Shown: positions 1-8,718 of the stretch, piece after piece
Position numbering within the stretch: the first letter of the stretch is position 1
How the letters are laid out: every line of letters starts with the position of its first letter
Origin: Larkinella insperata
Lineage (GTDB): Bacteria; Bacteroidota; Bacteroidia; Cytophagales; Spirosomataceae
Reading direction: 5' to 3'
Assembly (NCBI RefSeq): GCF_026248825.1
Contig: NZ_CP110973.1
Coordinates: 5,911,501 to 5,975,500 of the forward strand
Length of the DNA: 64,000 nucleotides
The notes under the pieces: generated by a model
The model's input: only the letters and a program-made list of their open reading frames with translations
The model's database searches: none
Told to the model about the DNA's origin: nothing
Program-made: the position numbers and the translations under genes

Positions 1-347
1 AAATTGATGGGGCCCGCACGGCGTTTGACCGCTCCACCCTCGACTCAGCCTGCAAAGCCCTGGACAAATTGCCCGACGCGATTCACCAGGCGACGCTGAT
101 CAACTACCTGGGCTGCGTCGACGTGCTGCCGACCCAGTTCCCGAACCTGTTTGAACCTCCCAAAAAAACCTCCACCGAATCCGGCGGCACCTGGCTGGAT
201 GTCGGTTTGAATCTAGCCCGGCAAAGCTCCGTTTTCGGCACTTATCACCAGTTAGAGAGCACCAACTTATACCTGGTGCTCTCGACGCTGGACACCATGC
301 AACGCGAAGCCAAGGAGCTGGAGGCTAAAGCTCAACAATCCCAATGA
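1..347 (+). CDS. Phage tail-region protein, 5' truncated by window edge
   Basis: The reading frame is open from base 3 to the stop at 345-347, so the true start lies left of the window; the TTG at 69 is probably not the start. The visible 114 or so residues are hydrophilic and end in a charged Glu/Lys/Gln-rich helix. No family is recognised. The stop overlaps the next start (ATGA at 344-347), which indicates translational coupling within the late operon. Its place at the head of a tail module would suit a small head-tail or tail-assembly protein, but this is positional inference only. Confidence 0.55.
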   Translation, partial: IDGARTAFDRSTLDSACKALDKLPDAIHQATLINYLGCVDVLPTQFPNLFEPPKKTSTESGGTWLDVGLNLARQSSVFGTYHQLESTNLYLVLSTLDTMQREAKELEAKAQQSQ

Positions 348-850
348 TCAATTTAGAAGAGTTTTACGAGGCATACGGAAAAAGCCTGGCCACGCGCCTG
401 GCCGCGATCGGTTATACTGAAGCGAACGGCCGGTTTGTTTTCGTTGACGATGTCGAGAACCCGGCGGAGCTGGTGAGTAAAGCGGTTTCCAAATTCCCCC
501 AGGGCGTTAACGTGCTGATCTGGGAAACCTTCGTCGAGCAGCTCGGGGATGGGGGCCGCGACAACTACAACACCCGCATTCAGGGCACCCTGGCGGTCGT
601 CAGAAAGGACGGTACCGACAATGTATCCCGTAAATTGTCCATCCGGACGGCCCGGGCGACCGCCTTGAAAGTGATCGCTCTGATGCGCCAGGACGGCCTC
701 GACGGGGAGCTGGAGAGCCAGGGTATTGTGCCCCAGTTTAATCACGACGGCGAGAAATTCATTATTTCCGGGGGCTGGGCCGGCTACGGGTTTACCTTCG
801 ACTGGCTGGTTCCCCTTAACATGCAGCTTTCCGACGACGACCTGGTCTAA
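344..850 (+). CDS. Phage protein, tail-completion-like (unrecognised family)
   Basis: A 168-residue soluble protein with no signal peptide or membrane segment. It starts at the ATG that overlaps the upstream stop and ends 60 bases before the next gene. Size and position, just before large tail proteins, resemble tail terminator or completion proteins, but no diagnostic motif is visible, so the role is inference. Mixed alpha/beta composition with an aromatic C-terminal strand and an acidic tail (DDDL). Confidence 0.5.
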   Translation: MINLEEFYEAYGKSLATRLAAIGYTEANGRFVFVDDVENPAELVSKAVSKFPQGVNVLIWETFVEQLGDGGRDNYNTRIQGTLAVVRKDGTDNVSRKLSIRTARATALKVIALMRQDGLDGELESQGIVPQFNHDGEKFIISGGWAGYGFTFDWLVPLNMQLSDDDLV

Positions 851-910
851 CCGCTATGGTCGTCTGATGTCCTGTTTTCCCGCGCCCGTTCGCCGGAATT
901 TTGGCCTGTT

Positions 911-2881
911 ATGGCCATTACTGTTCTCCAATCCCCCGATCCCATCGCGCTCACCAAAGGTGGTCGCCTGCAGTATATTTTCTCCGGAAATGGACGGCTG
1001 GTGAATACGGGCGTGCTGGCCGTGAATTTCATCTTTCTGGCGGGAGCGGTGGTTCCCGGCCAAACCTTTACCCTGTCCTGGAAGGGCAAAACCCTGAAAA
1101 TGGTGGCCCGGGCCAACCCCGTCCACCCCTACGAATTTCCGGCTGGTGACGGCTCGAACGCCTACATCGCCAGTATCCTCCCGTATTTCCGCGATTATTT
1201 CCCGATTGAATCCGACTTTGTTGTCGAAGCGATGCTGGCCGAGGGTCTGTTTCATGGCCTGACGTTTACGGCTCGCAAGCCTGGCCCCGAATATAACTTT
1301 GCGGCCGTCGGTGGCGCTCCTGCCTTTTACGCCATCGCGAACGGAACCCCGGGCGTGGCCCCCACCTACCGCAACCGCTACAGCGTTTACGTGGAGGTGC
1401 ACTGCCAGCGCGACGCTGATCCGGATTATGCCATGATCTATTCGGGGGCGCTGGAGCTAAACGAGCAGGGCCGCGCCGAGTTCGATCTTTCCACCACCCT
1501 TCATTCCCACCTTTCCCCCGATCTGCCCCACTGGCGCACGGCCGTTGCCAAGCCGGCGGAAAATTCCGCAGCGAGCTACTACATCCGCTACGCCGAAGCC
1601 TGGGGCGAACCCCTGGAGCCGGCCCGGATCACCAAACTGGAACCCCTGCGGGTTTACTGGGGCGGAATGCCCTACGAGCAGCAGGGCCGTTTGCAGCTCG
1701 ACAAACTGGTCATGCCATCGGACGACGATGCGGCCCAGGACAAACTGCTCAGAAACGGCCCGGCCCTTCGTTACGTGCGGCCGGATGAGTGCCAGTATTT
1801 GACCTACCTGAATTTGCGCGAAGACCGCCTGCAGGTGGGTCTTTCCATTGCCGTGACCCTCGACAACGGCCAGAAAGCCTCGTACAACAACCGCGTGCCG
1901 GCCCTGGATATCGCCCAAAACGAAAAGGTAATTTTTCCGGCCGGTCTGCCCCAATTAAAACTGCCGATTGCGCAAGGCCGCCAGGTGCGGGAATACACCC
2001 TCCGGATCGTTCACGAGGGCGGCTTTCTGTCCCAGCCCTACCGGTTTGTGGTCAACCAGCAATACCAGCCGCACGTGCGGTATTTTGCGTTTATCAGCTC
2101 CCTGGGCGCTCCCGACACGATGAGCACCTTCGGGAAGGGCAGCTCGGAGCTGGCGCTGTTTCGGGAAGAAGCCGAGCGGGTTTTACCTCAGCATTACGAA
2201 TTAAGCGACGGCCAGTTCGTCGAGTACAATACCGGCTACCAGCAGCAGTTTGAAGTAGCGACCGGCTGGCGGAGCCAGTCCGAGCTGCGCCAGTTGAACG
2301 ACTTCTACCGGGCCGACCGGCGCTGGCTGCTGCTGGCGGATCGGGAGCTGCCCATTGGGGTTACCGCCAAATCCATCAAGCAGGCCAAGGACGGCGACAC
2401 GGCTTTTGCCCATAAGTTTGATTACGTTTTTCTTTTTAAAGACGAGTTTTACTTCGATACCGAGGAGGGTGATCCCCTGCCTCCACTGAATTTCCGCCCC
2501 GCCGGCTCGGTGACGATCACCCCCGTTACCACCACCTCCAATTACGACCGCACGGTTCCCGATGTCGTCCGCAACATCAAACCCGACGATATCACCAACT
2601 GGAACGAAGCGGCCTCCCGCCCTGATCCCTCAGCCGCCGGCTATCTGACTCAGCAGAGTGCGGCTCCCCTGTTTTCCCCCCTCAAGCACACCCACACCTG
2701 GAACGAGATCCAGGGCAAGCCGGATCTGGAGGGGATGTTCGTGCCCCAGGACATCGAGGTCATCATGCCCAATCACCCAGTGGGCAGCGAGCTGGAGCTG
2801 GAGCTGGAAATGAACAACCGCCGGTTCTCGATCGGCGACGTGCTGCTGGGCCGCAATGTCATCTTCTCCCGCTTTCAGTAA
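911..2881 (+). CDS. Large phage tail structural protein
   Basis: A 656-residue protein rich in beta-strand-forming segments, aromatic residues and proline, without signal peptide. Near the C-terminus (about residues 595-612) is a KHTHTWNEIQGKP-type stretch, a short motif common in tail fibre and tail-tip proteins. It is preceded by a low-complexity linker and followed by a short acidic tail. It lies in the late operon directly before the giant fibre gene. It is probably a tail tip, baseplate or fibre-attachment protein; the specific family is not recognised. Confidence 0.6.
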   Translation: MAITVLQSPDPIALTKGGRLQYIFSGNGRLVNTGVLAVNFIFLAGAVVPGQTFTLSWKGKTLKMVARANPVHPYEFPAGDGSNAYIASILPYFRDYFPIESDFVVEAMLAEGLFHGLTFTARKPGPEYNFAAVGGAPAFYAIANGTPGVAPTYRNRYSVYVEVHCQRDADPDYAMIYSGALELNEQGRAEFDLSTTLHSHLSPDLPHWRTAVAKPAENSAASYYIRYAEAWGEPLEPARITKLEPLRVYWGGMPYEQQGRLQLDKLVMPSDDDAAQDKLLRNGPALRYVRPDECQYLTYLNLREDRLQVGLSIAVTLDNGQKASYNNRVPALDIAQNEKVIFPAGLPQLKLPIAQGRQVREYTLRIVHEGGFLSQPYRFVVNQQYQPHVRYFAFISSLGAPDTMSTFGKGSSELALFREEAERVLPQHYELSDGQFVEYNTGYQQQFEVATGWRSQSELRQLNDFYRADRRWLLLADRELPIGVTAKSIKQAKDGDTAFAHKFDYVFLFKDEFYFDTEEGDPLPPLNFRPAGSVTITPVTTTSNYDRTVPDVVRNIKPDDITNWNEAASRPDPSAAGYLTQQSAAPLFSPLKHTHTWNEIQGKPDLEGMFVPQDIEVIMPNHPVGSELELELEMNNRRFSIGDVLLGRNVIFSRFQ

Positions 2882-2892
2882 ACAACCACCTA

Positions 2893-5800
2893 ATGAATAA
2901 AAAAGTAATTATCACCAAGCCGACCGGCAACTGGCTGTTTGGATTTCGGGCCGATGGCGCGGACCGCTCCTCCAGCAAGACCCGCACGGTCGACGGCGAT
3001 GGGCTACCCTTCGAGGAATTCAAGGAGTACACCCTCTACCAATGGCGTCCGGACGATCCGGTGAGCCAGGTGTTTAACCAGCGCACGTTTACCTTCCGCA
3101 GCACTGACAACGGGAGCTGCTGCAAGTCGATGCCCTGCACCTCGCTGGAGGGCTACTACACTAGCCTGGGCTGGTATACCAAAAACATGCCGATCGCCAG
3201 CTCTCCGGAGGATTACACCCACCACGTCGTGGGCAAAATCCAGAACGGTGTGTTTATGCCGATGGCCCTGCCCAAGGAGCTGCTGCAGGGCAGTACCGGC
3301 GGAGGCCAGCTCCCGATTCCGCCGAGCATTGGCGTGCCCCCCCTGACCTTTACGGTCGGTGTGCCGTTTTCTTACACACTGCTGCCCTGGACGGGCGCTT
3401 CGGAGTACGAAGTCAAGGATCTGCCGGCGGGCTTTAGCTTCAACGCCAGCACCCGGGTCATTTCCGGTACCGGCACCACTTCGGGCCAGTACAACGTTGT
3501 GGTCGTGGGCATTTCCCCGGCCGGCCTGCGCAACTCCATCACCACCTCGATGACCGGCCAGGAAGCTCCGGTTTCGACGTATTTCGATGAGGTCTCCTTT
3601 ACTCGGGATGGATCAAGCCTGGTCTGGACCTTCAAGGGCGAAGCCGGCCTGGAGGGCGCGAAGATCAAGATGGGCCTGCAGGGCTCCGGTTTTGACAATG
3701 CCGCCTACGTCGACCTGGTCAAAGTAGCCGAGAAGACTTACCAGTATACCTACCTGAACGTTTCGGACGGCGATTATTTCGCCCGCGTGCAGGTGGGTGA
3801 GGGGTTCCGCCAGGGCGGTTTTGTGCTGGATCAGCCGGGCCAGAAAGGCCGGATCTACCCGGGCCAGACCAACCTGTTAACCGAAGCCGGCACCACGATC
3901 GTGGCCAGCTCGGGCAGTGGCCTGGTCAGCATCAACGACCTGGTGCTCGACAACGAGTTCAGCATGCCGAGCAGCGCTCAGCCGGTGATCCGCGCTAACT
4001 TCACCCGGGCGCGGGTGAAAATGGCCTACATTTATACCAATTACCCAGCTGATTTTGCCAACGCCTGGGTAATTGTAGGCGACAACCTGGCAGCGGCCGG
4101 CGGGGATCTGCAAACCAACCTCAACCGCTCCGGTGTAAAGAAAGTGCAGATCGGGGCCAACCTCACCTCACCGATCGCCATCGACCTGGGCGATCACTTC
4201 GGGTCCTCGGCCGTCCTGCAGGCTCCCGACACCCGGGCGCTGCGCCTGTCCGAATGGCAATTGGTCGGCGACCGCCCGGCGGAAAATCACCCGCCCGTCA
4301 TTGCCACCATTCCGGACATCGTGCGCACGGAGGGTCAGTCGCTGGATTATGTGCTGAAGAATTTTGTCTCCGACGTCGACGGCGATGCCTTCACCCTGAA
4401 GCTGACGATGGCCGGCGGAACGGGTCTGCCCGCCTGGCTAACATTTGACGGAACCAGCCTCAAAGCCACGGCCCTGCCCTGGGAGGGTGGTAGCCTGGTG
4501 ACGCTCTACGAATACAACCTGGTCCTGACGGCCACCGATGAGCACGGATCGTCCACGTCCCTGGGCCTGAAGCTGAAGATCCAGCGCGTGGGCACGCTCT
4601 CCAGTCTGATCTCGTCCAGTGCGCAGTACGATTTTCTCAGCTCCGAAAAGCGCCTGGTCATCGGGGCCACCGTGAAGGATGCGGGTCCGATGCTCGTGGA
4701 TCTGCAGGGTAACGGGTTTGTGTACGGCGGCTCGGGCAAAAAAGTGATGCCCAACGGCACCCGGGATGATTTTCCCGCCGGTACCAACAAGCTCCTGAAC
4801 GCCAAATCGCCGGAAGGCTTCTCCAACGTACAGCCCGGGGAATACACGGTGATCTACCAGGAATTTGAAGGAGGACCGGAGATCCGCCGGGCGTTGACGG
4901 TTCCGGCCGAAAACATGGGGCCGAAGGAAATCTACAAAGCGGCCGATACGGGAACGCCCACCACGCCCACCAACCCGAATAACCCCACCCCGACGCCCCA
5001 ACCGGCGATCGTTTCTATCTCGCACACGATTGACAGCAACGGCAAACCGGTGGTCAATACCGTCACGCAGAACGTCACGACGAGCGTGGAAGTGGCCCTG
5101 GTGCAGATCAACGGGGGCGGCTGGAACCAAACCGGCTTCGGAGCCGCTGCCGGCGTCAACGGCAGCAAAACCAATTACCAGCGGGCCTACACCCAGGCCG
5201 CGCCGGCCGGCTCCTACCGCTACGATGTCAAGATCACCGGTACCGACATCGTGCAGTCCGGAACATTTACGATTGGAGCCACCGCCACGGATTACTTCAT
5301 GCAAATCGACTGGAGTAACGGCGGGGTGGGCTACCTCAACATTCGCGCCCAGGTGGTCACCCAGACCGGGGTCGAGCTGAAGTGGGCCAACGAAGAGAAC
5401 TGGCGCACGCTCAACTATTTTGAGAATGCCAGCAAGCCCCTGCCGGGGGCCAAGGTGTACGTGCTGGGGGATTACATCCCCGTCGCCACCAGCGAGCGCA
5501 CGCTGCAGTTCCGCAAAACGGGCACCACCCAGGTGATCAACGTGACCGTTCCGGCCGGAACGGCGACCGATGATGGCCAGTGGCATTCGATCTGGTCGCA
5601 GGCCAGCCTTTTGCAGCGCCTGGGCTACACCTACGATCCCAACAACGATTCGATGTATTTGTACGTCGAGCCGAAGGCGGGTAAAACGCTCCAGGTGCTG
5701 CTCGAAGCCGACAACCTGCACCTGATCCCTTCGGAAAACGGCGTCAACTACGGCGAGATCCTGCCCAACCGCGACTCGGGCATCTGGAAAACCGGGGTCT

Positions 5801-8010
5801 GGTACGATCTGATTGGCGACAGCAGCCAGGTGGGTTACAGCTTCCGCCGGCGGTTCGAGAGGGGGTCCGGCTCGGGTGTGGCCGAGGTGGCCCACAAATT
5901 AAAAGTCCGGGAGAAAAACACCGAGTCGCCGGTGCAGACGATCATCTTCACCCCCGAATCGTCCCAGGACAGCGTCAAGGTGCTGCCGATCGCCGGAAGC
6001 ACGGAACAAGACGGCGGGACGACGACCCCCACGCCGGTCGTTGGGACCAAAATCATGGTGCTCGGCGATTCGATCACGACCGATTCGCGCTGGCGAATTG
6101 CCTTAAGCCAGGGCCTGACAGCCGCCGGCCAGGCCGTAACGTTCGTGGGCAGCCAGGGAGCGGGTAACGCGGCCGATCCGCGTCACGAAGGCCACCCGGG
6201 CTACAAAATCAGTCAGATTACGGACGGGGTGGCCGGCTGGATCAACGCGGCCAATCCGGACATGATCCTGCTGATGATCGGGACCAACAACGTCAACGAT
6301 GGGGGCTACAACATGGCCAATGTGGCGCAGGATCTGGGAGCGCTGCTCGATAAGATTTACGCCACCAAGTCCAACGTGAAGTTATTGGTCTCCAACGTGC
6401 CGCCCCGGGACGAGTTTTTCGCCCAGCAGCGCGTCAACACGCTCAACGAGCAGATCCCGGCGGTCGTGGCTTCCCGGAAGGCCCACGGCCGGTACCTGGA
6501 GTATGTGGGTGCAGCCTCTTCGCTGACGACGGCCGACCTGTCGGATAAAACCCACCTGAACGATTCGGGCAACGCCAAGCTGGGAGCCGCCTGGTCGCAG
6601 GGTATCCAGGTGCTCAGCGCCGGAACCCCCACCACCAGCCCCAACGCCTCGGCCCGGCTGGCTCCGGTGCGGGACGTGTACGCGGTGTATCACTACGTGA
6701 GCTACGAGGGGGAAATGACCGAGCGCAAGCAGCAGCTCTCGATCGGTTTTGATGAGGGCCTGCTGACGGGGGTTAAGCTGACGCTCACCTACGCGACGTG
6801 GAAAAACCCGGCCAGCCGGGCGGCTTTCATCAACCTGTACACCTGGATTACGGTCGTCAAGCGCAAAAAATGCGCGATTCATTTCGACATGAAGTTCGAA
6901 AAGAATCACCCGATGCCGGCCAGCGTGGGCGAGTCCACTTCGGAGCTGTACACCAACGGCAACTCCACCGAGCAGTATTATTTCACGCCGTCGTTTAGTC
7001 AAAATGACGGATTTACCGCCTGGCGGCTTAACGGCGACACCACCAACTGGAACCCCAACACGCCCAAGCGCATCCTCTACGACGAGCTGGTGGTTCCCGC
7101 CATCCAGGTGCTGGAGGCCATTGCGCCGATCTGGTTTTTAGCCCAGGGCAGAACGCACACCGGCGAGGGCGGCTACAACAGCCGGGTAGATTCACTGTCG
7201 GATGCCAAATTCGGCGGCAACGAAGATTCGGAAAAAGCGGCCTTCAAAGCCTGGCTGTACGTTTTGGGCGGAGGAACCATCCAGGGCGTCCGCAACCTGC
7301 TGGGCAACCAGTCGCTGACCGATGCCGACCTGACTTTCCTCGTCCCCAGTCGGGGCAGTTGGGACGCCTTCTGGAGCACGCTCAAAGGCGGTGGCCTGCG
7401 CCAGGCGTGGTTTGAGTTTAGAAGCCGGCGCGTCGAGCAGGACCAGAAAATGTTCGAATGGTACTGTAGATCGACCAACCCCAACATTCCTGTCGCCTTC
7501 GAGGCCGGCACGTTTGCGGGTAACCAGGCGAATATCAACGGCACCACCGAGACGCTGACCATCGCTTCAACGGCTGACATCGTCAAGGAAAACCCCACCT
7601 GGTCGGATAACTGGGGCCTGAAAGCGGACGTCGGACGCGGCCTAAAAATCCGGTTTACGGGCGATGCGGACGGTTCGTTGTGGGACGATATCCTGCAGCT
7701 CTGGCGTCGGGGTTACGGCATTCCGGGCAGTCTCTCGCACAACGACATCGCCATGATGATGCTGCAGCTGCTGCAGGGCAATGGCTACGTGGGCGTGTTT
7801 GGGGACATCAACCTGTTTTATCCCGCCCTGCGCATTCTCAAAGCCCGGGGCATCATCGGGTCGGATTTCGTCACGATTTACAACACATCGACGATCACGT
7901 ATTCATCCGAAGAATACCGCGACCCCTACTCCTACAAAAACCTCAACGCCTGGAAAGCCCCAGGTACCAACTGTGTCCAAGTCAATTCTCCCTGGCCCCT
8001 AGCCGCTTAG
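2893..8010 (+). CDS. Giant tail fibre protein with Ig-like domains and an SGNH/GDSL hydrolase domain
   Basis: 1705 residues. Visible order: a unique N-terminal region (about 1-145); a putative Ig-like repeat (about 148-215); a cadherin/dystroglycan-like repeat starting NHPPV (about 465-560); a Pro/Thr linker (about 687-703); beta-rich segments; a second Pro/Thr linker (about 1043-1052); an SGNH hydrolase domain (about 1054-1245); and an unassigned region of about 450 residues. SGNH blocks are complete: GDS with nucleophile S1060, the GTNN block at 1130-1133, and D1218-x-x-H1221 near the end. In phages such domains de-acylate host surface glycans, so a role in attachment or capsule processing is inferred. 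The C-terminal part has Trp-rich stretches suggesting a globular glycan-binding or hydrolase-like domain that I cannot name. Confidence 0.8.
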   Translation: MNKKVIITKPTGNWLFGFRADGADRSSSKTRTVDGDGLPFEEFKEYTLYQWRPDDPVSQVFNQRTFTFRSTDNGSCCKSMPCTSLEGYYTSLGWYTKNMPIASSPEDYTHHVVGKIQNGVFMPMALPKELLQGSTGGGQLPIPPSIGVPPLTFTVGVPFSYTLLPWTGASEYEVKDLPAGFSFNASTRVISGTGTTSGQYNVVVVGISPAGLRNSITTSMTGQEAPVSTYFDEVSFTRDGSSLVWTFKGEAGLEGAKIKMGLQGSGFDNAAYVDLVKVAEKTYQYTYLNVSDGDYFARVQVGEGFRQGGFVLDQPGQKGRIYPGQTNLLTEAGTTIVASSGSGLVSINDLVLDNEFSMPSSAQPVIRANFTRARVKMAYIYTNYPADFANAWVIVGDNLAAAGGDLQTNLNRSGVKKVQIGANLTSPIAIDLGDHFGSSAVLQAPDTRALRLSEWQLVGDRPAENHPPVIATIPDIVRTEGQSLDYVLKNFVSDVDGDAFTLKLTMAGGTGLPAWLTFDGTSLKATALPWEGGSLVTLYEYNLVLTATDEHGSSTSLGLKLKIQRVGTLSSLISSSAQYDFLSSEKRLVIGATVKDAGPMLVDLQGNGFVYGGSGKKVMPNGTRDDFPAGTNKLLNAKSPEGFSNVQPGEYTVIYQEFEGGPEIRRALTVPAENMGPKEIYKAADTGTPTTPTNPNNPTPTPQPAIVSISHTIDSNGKPVVNTVTQNVTTSVEVALVQINGGGWNQTGFGAAAGVNGSKTNYQRAYTQAAPAGSYRYDVKITGTDIVQSGTFTIGATATDYFMQIDWSNGGVGYLNIRAQVVTQTGVELKWANEENWRTLNYFENASKPLPGAKVYVLGDYIPVATSERTLQFRKTGTTQVINVTVPAGTATDDGQWHSIWSQASLLQRLGYTYDPNNDSMYLYVEPKAGKTLQVLLEADNLHLIPSENGVNYGEILPNRDSGIWKTGVWYDLIGDSSQVGYSFRRRFERGSGSGVAEVAHKLKVREKNTESPVQTIIFTPESSQDSVKVLPIAGSTEQDGGTTTPTPVVGTKIMVLGDSITTDSRWRIALSQGLTAAGQAVTFVGSQGAGNAADPRHEGHPGYKISQITDGVAGWINAANPDMILLMIGTNNVNDGGYNMANVAQDLGALLDKIYATKSNVKLLVSNVPPRDEFFAQQRVNTLNEQIPAVVASRKAHGRYLEYVGAASSLTTADLSDKTHLNDSGNAKLGAAWSQGIQVLSAGTPTTSPNASARLAPVRDVYAVYHYVSYEGEMTERKQQLSIGFDEGLLTGVKLTLTYATWKNPASRAAFINLYTWITVVKRKKCAIHFDMKFEKNHPMPASVGESTSELYTNGNSTEQYYFTPSFSQNDGFTAWRLNGDTTNWNPNTPKRILYDELVVPAIQVLEAIAPIWFLAQGRTHTGEGGYNSRVDSLSDAKFGGNEDSEKAAFKAWLYVLGGGTIQGVRNLLGNQSLTDADLTFLVPSRGSWDAFWSTLKGGGLRQAWFEFRSRRVEQDQKMFEWYCRSTNPNIPVAFEAGTFAGNQANINGTTETLTIASTADIVKENPTWSDNWGLKADVGRGLKIRFTGDADGSLWDDILQLWRRGYGIPGSLSHNDIAMMMLQLLQGNGYVGVFGDINLFYPALRILKARGIIGSDFVTIYNTSTITYSSEEYRDPYSYKNLNAWKAPGTNCVQVNSPWPLAA

Positions 8011-8013
8011 AAA

Positions 8014-8718
8014 ATGTTTTCAGCACCTAACATCCTCGAATATGACGGAAACCGCCTGGCTCAGTACGAGTTCAGTGCGCGTTTCCGGTTCCGGAACAAA
8101 ATCACCGGCGAGCCGATCAACGTTTCGGCCTGGGGACTGCAGCTCCGGGCGACCTCGGAATCCGGCTCCCCTTCCTTCTCCTACCTCATGGCCACGATGC
8201 TGCAGTCGACCGGCCCGGGCACCAACGACGAGCTGATCTGCCTGGCGCAAACCCCGCGCCTGGCGGGTCTGACCGATGGCTCCGACGCCGACAACCGCAC
8301 CTTCATTCTGTGGCTCAGCCGGGCCGGGTCGGTGGGCCGCAAACTGCTCGCCCGGGTGCGGATGAACATCGACCCCACGCCGGACGGTGATGTCTACCGA
8401 AACGGCCCGCTGGACCCCGAAGTCTTCGTCCTGGAGATCGATCTGGGCACGGGCGAATACCAGGGCCAGCTCGCCGACCCCACGGCCATTTACGACGGTC
8501 TGTATCAGATGGTCACCGGCCGGCAGAAAACCGACCAGGCCACGGATTTCAACCAGATGGCGAACCTGCCCAACCCGATGGAATCGGTCCTCTTCACCAT
8601 CGCCGAACCCACGGTCATTGATGGCGAAACCTTCCTCCCCGGCCGCTACTGGAAAAATTCTGACGGGACCATCGACCGTGCCCTCACCGAACGCGTGTAC
8701 CCTAATAACCAAGCATGA
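8014..8718 (+). CDS. Phage tail-associated protein, unrecognised
   Basis: 234 residues, soluble, no signal peptide. It starts 3 bases after the stop of the giant fibre gene, and its own stop overlaps the ATG of the next gene (ATGA at 8715-8718), so expression is probably coupled to both. The N-terminal third looks like a small beta-sandwich (alternating strands around residues 15-60). Baseplate upper-protein N-terminal domains have a similar size and location beside fibres, but the similarity is too weak to assign. A structural linker between tail and spikes is a reasonable guess. Confidence 0.5.
   Translation: MFSAPNILEYDGNRLAQYEFSARFRFRNKITGEPINVSAWGLQLRATSESGSPSFSYLMATMLQSTGPGTNDELICLAQTPRLAGLTDGSDADNRTFILWLSRAGSVGRKLLARVRMNIDPTPDGDVYRNGPLDPEVFVLEIDLGTGEYQGQLADPTAIYDGLYQMVTGRQKTDQATDFNQMANLPNPMESVLFTIAEPTVIDGETFLPGRYWKNSDGTIDRALTERVYPNNQA

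Noticed and set aside
4438..5895. 485-codon antisense ORF
   Set aside because: It lies entirely inside the giant fibre gene, has Arg/Gly/Val-rich low-complexity composition and no family pattern; a GC-rich shadow.
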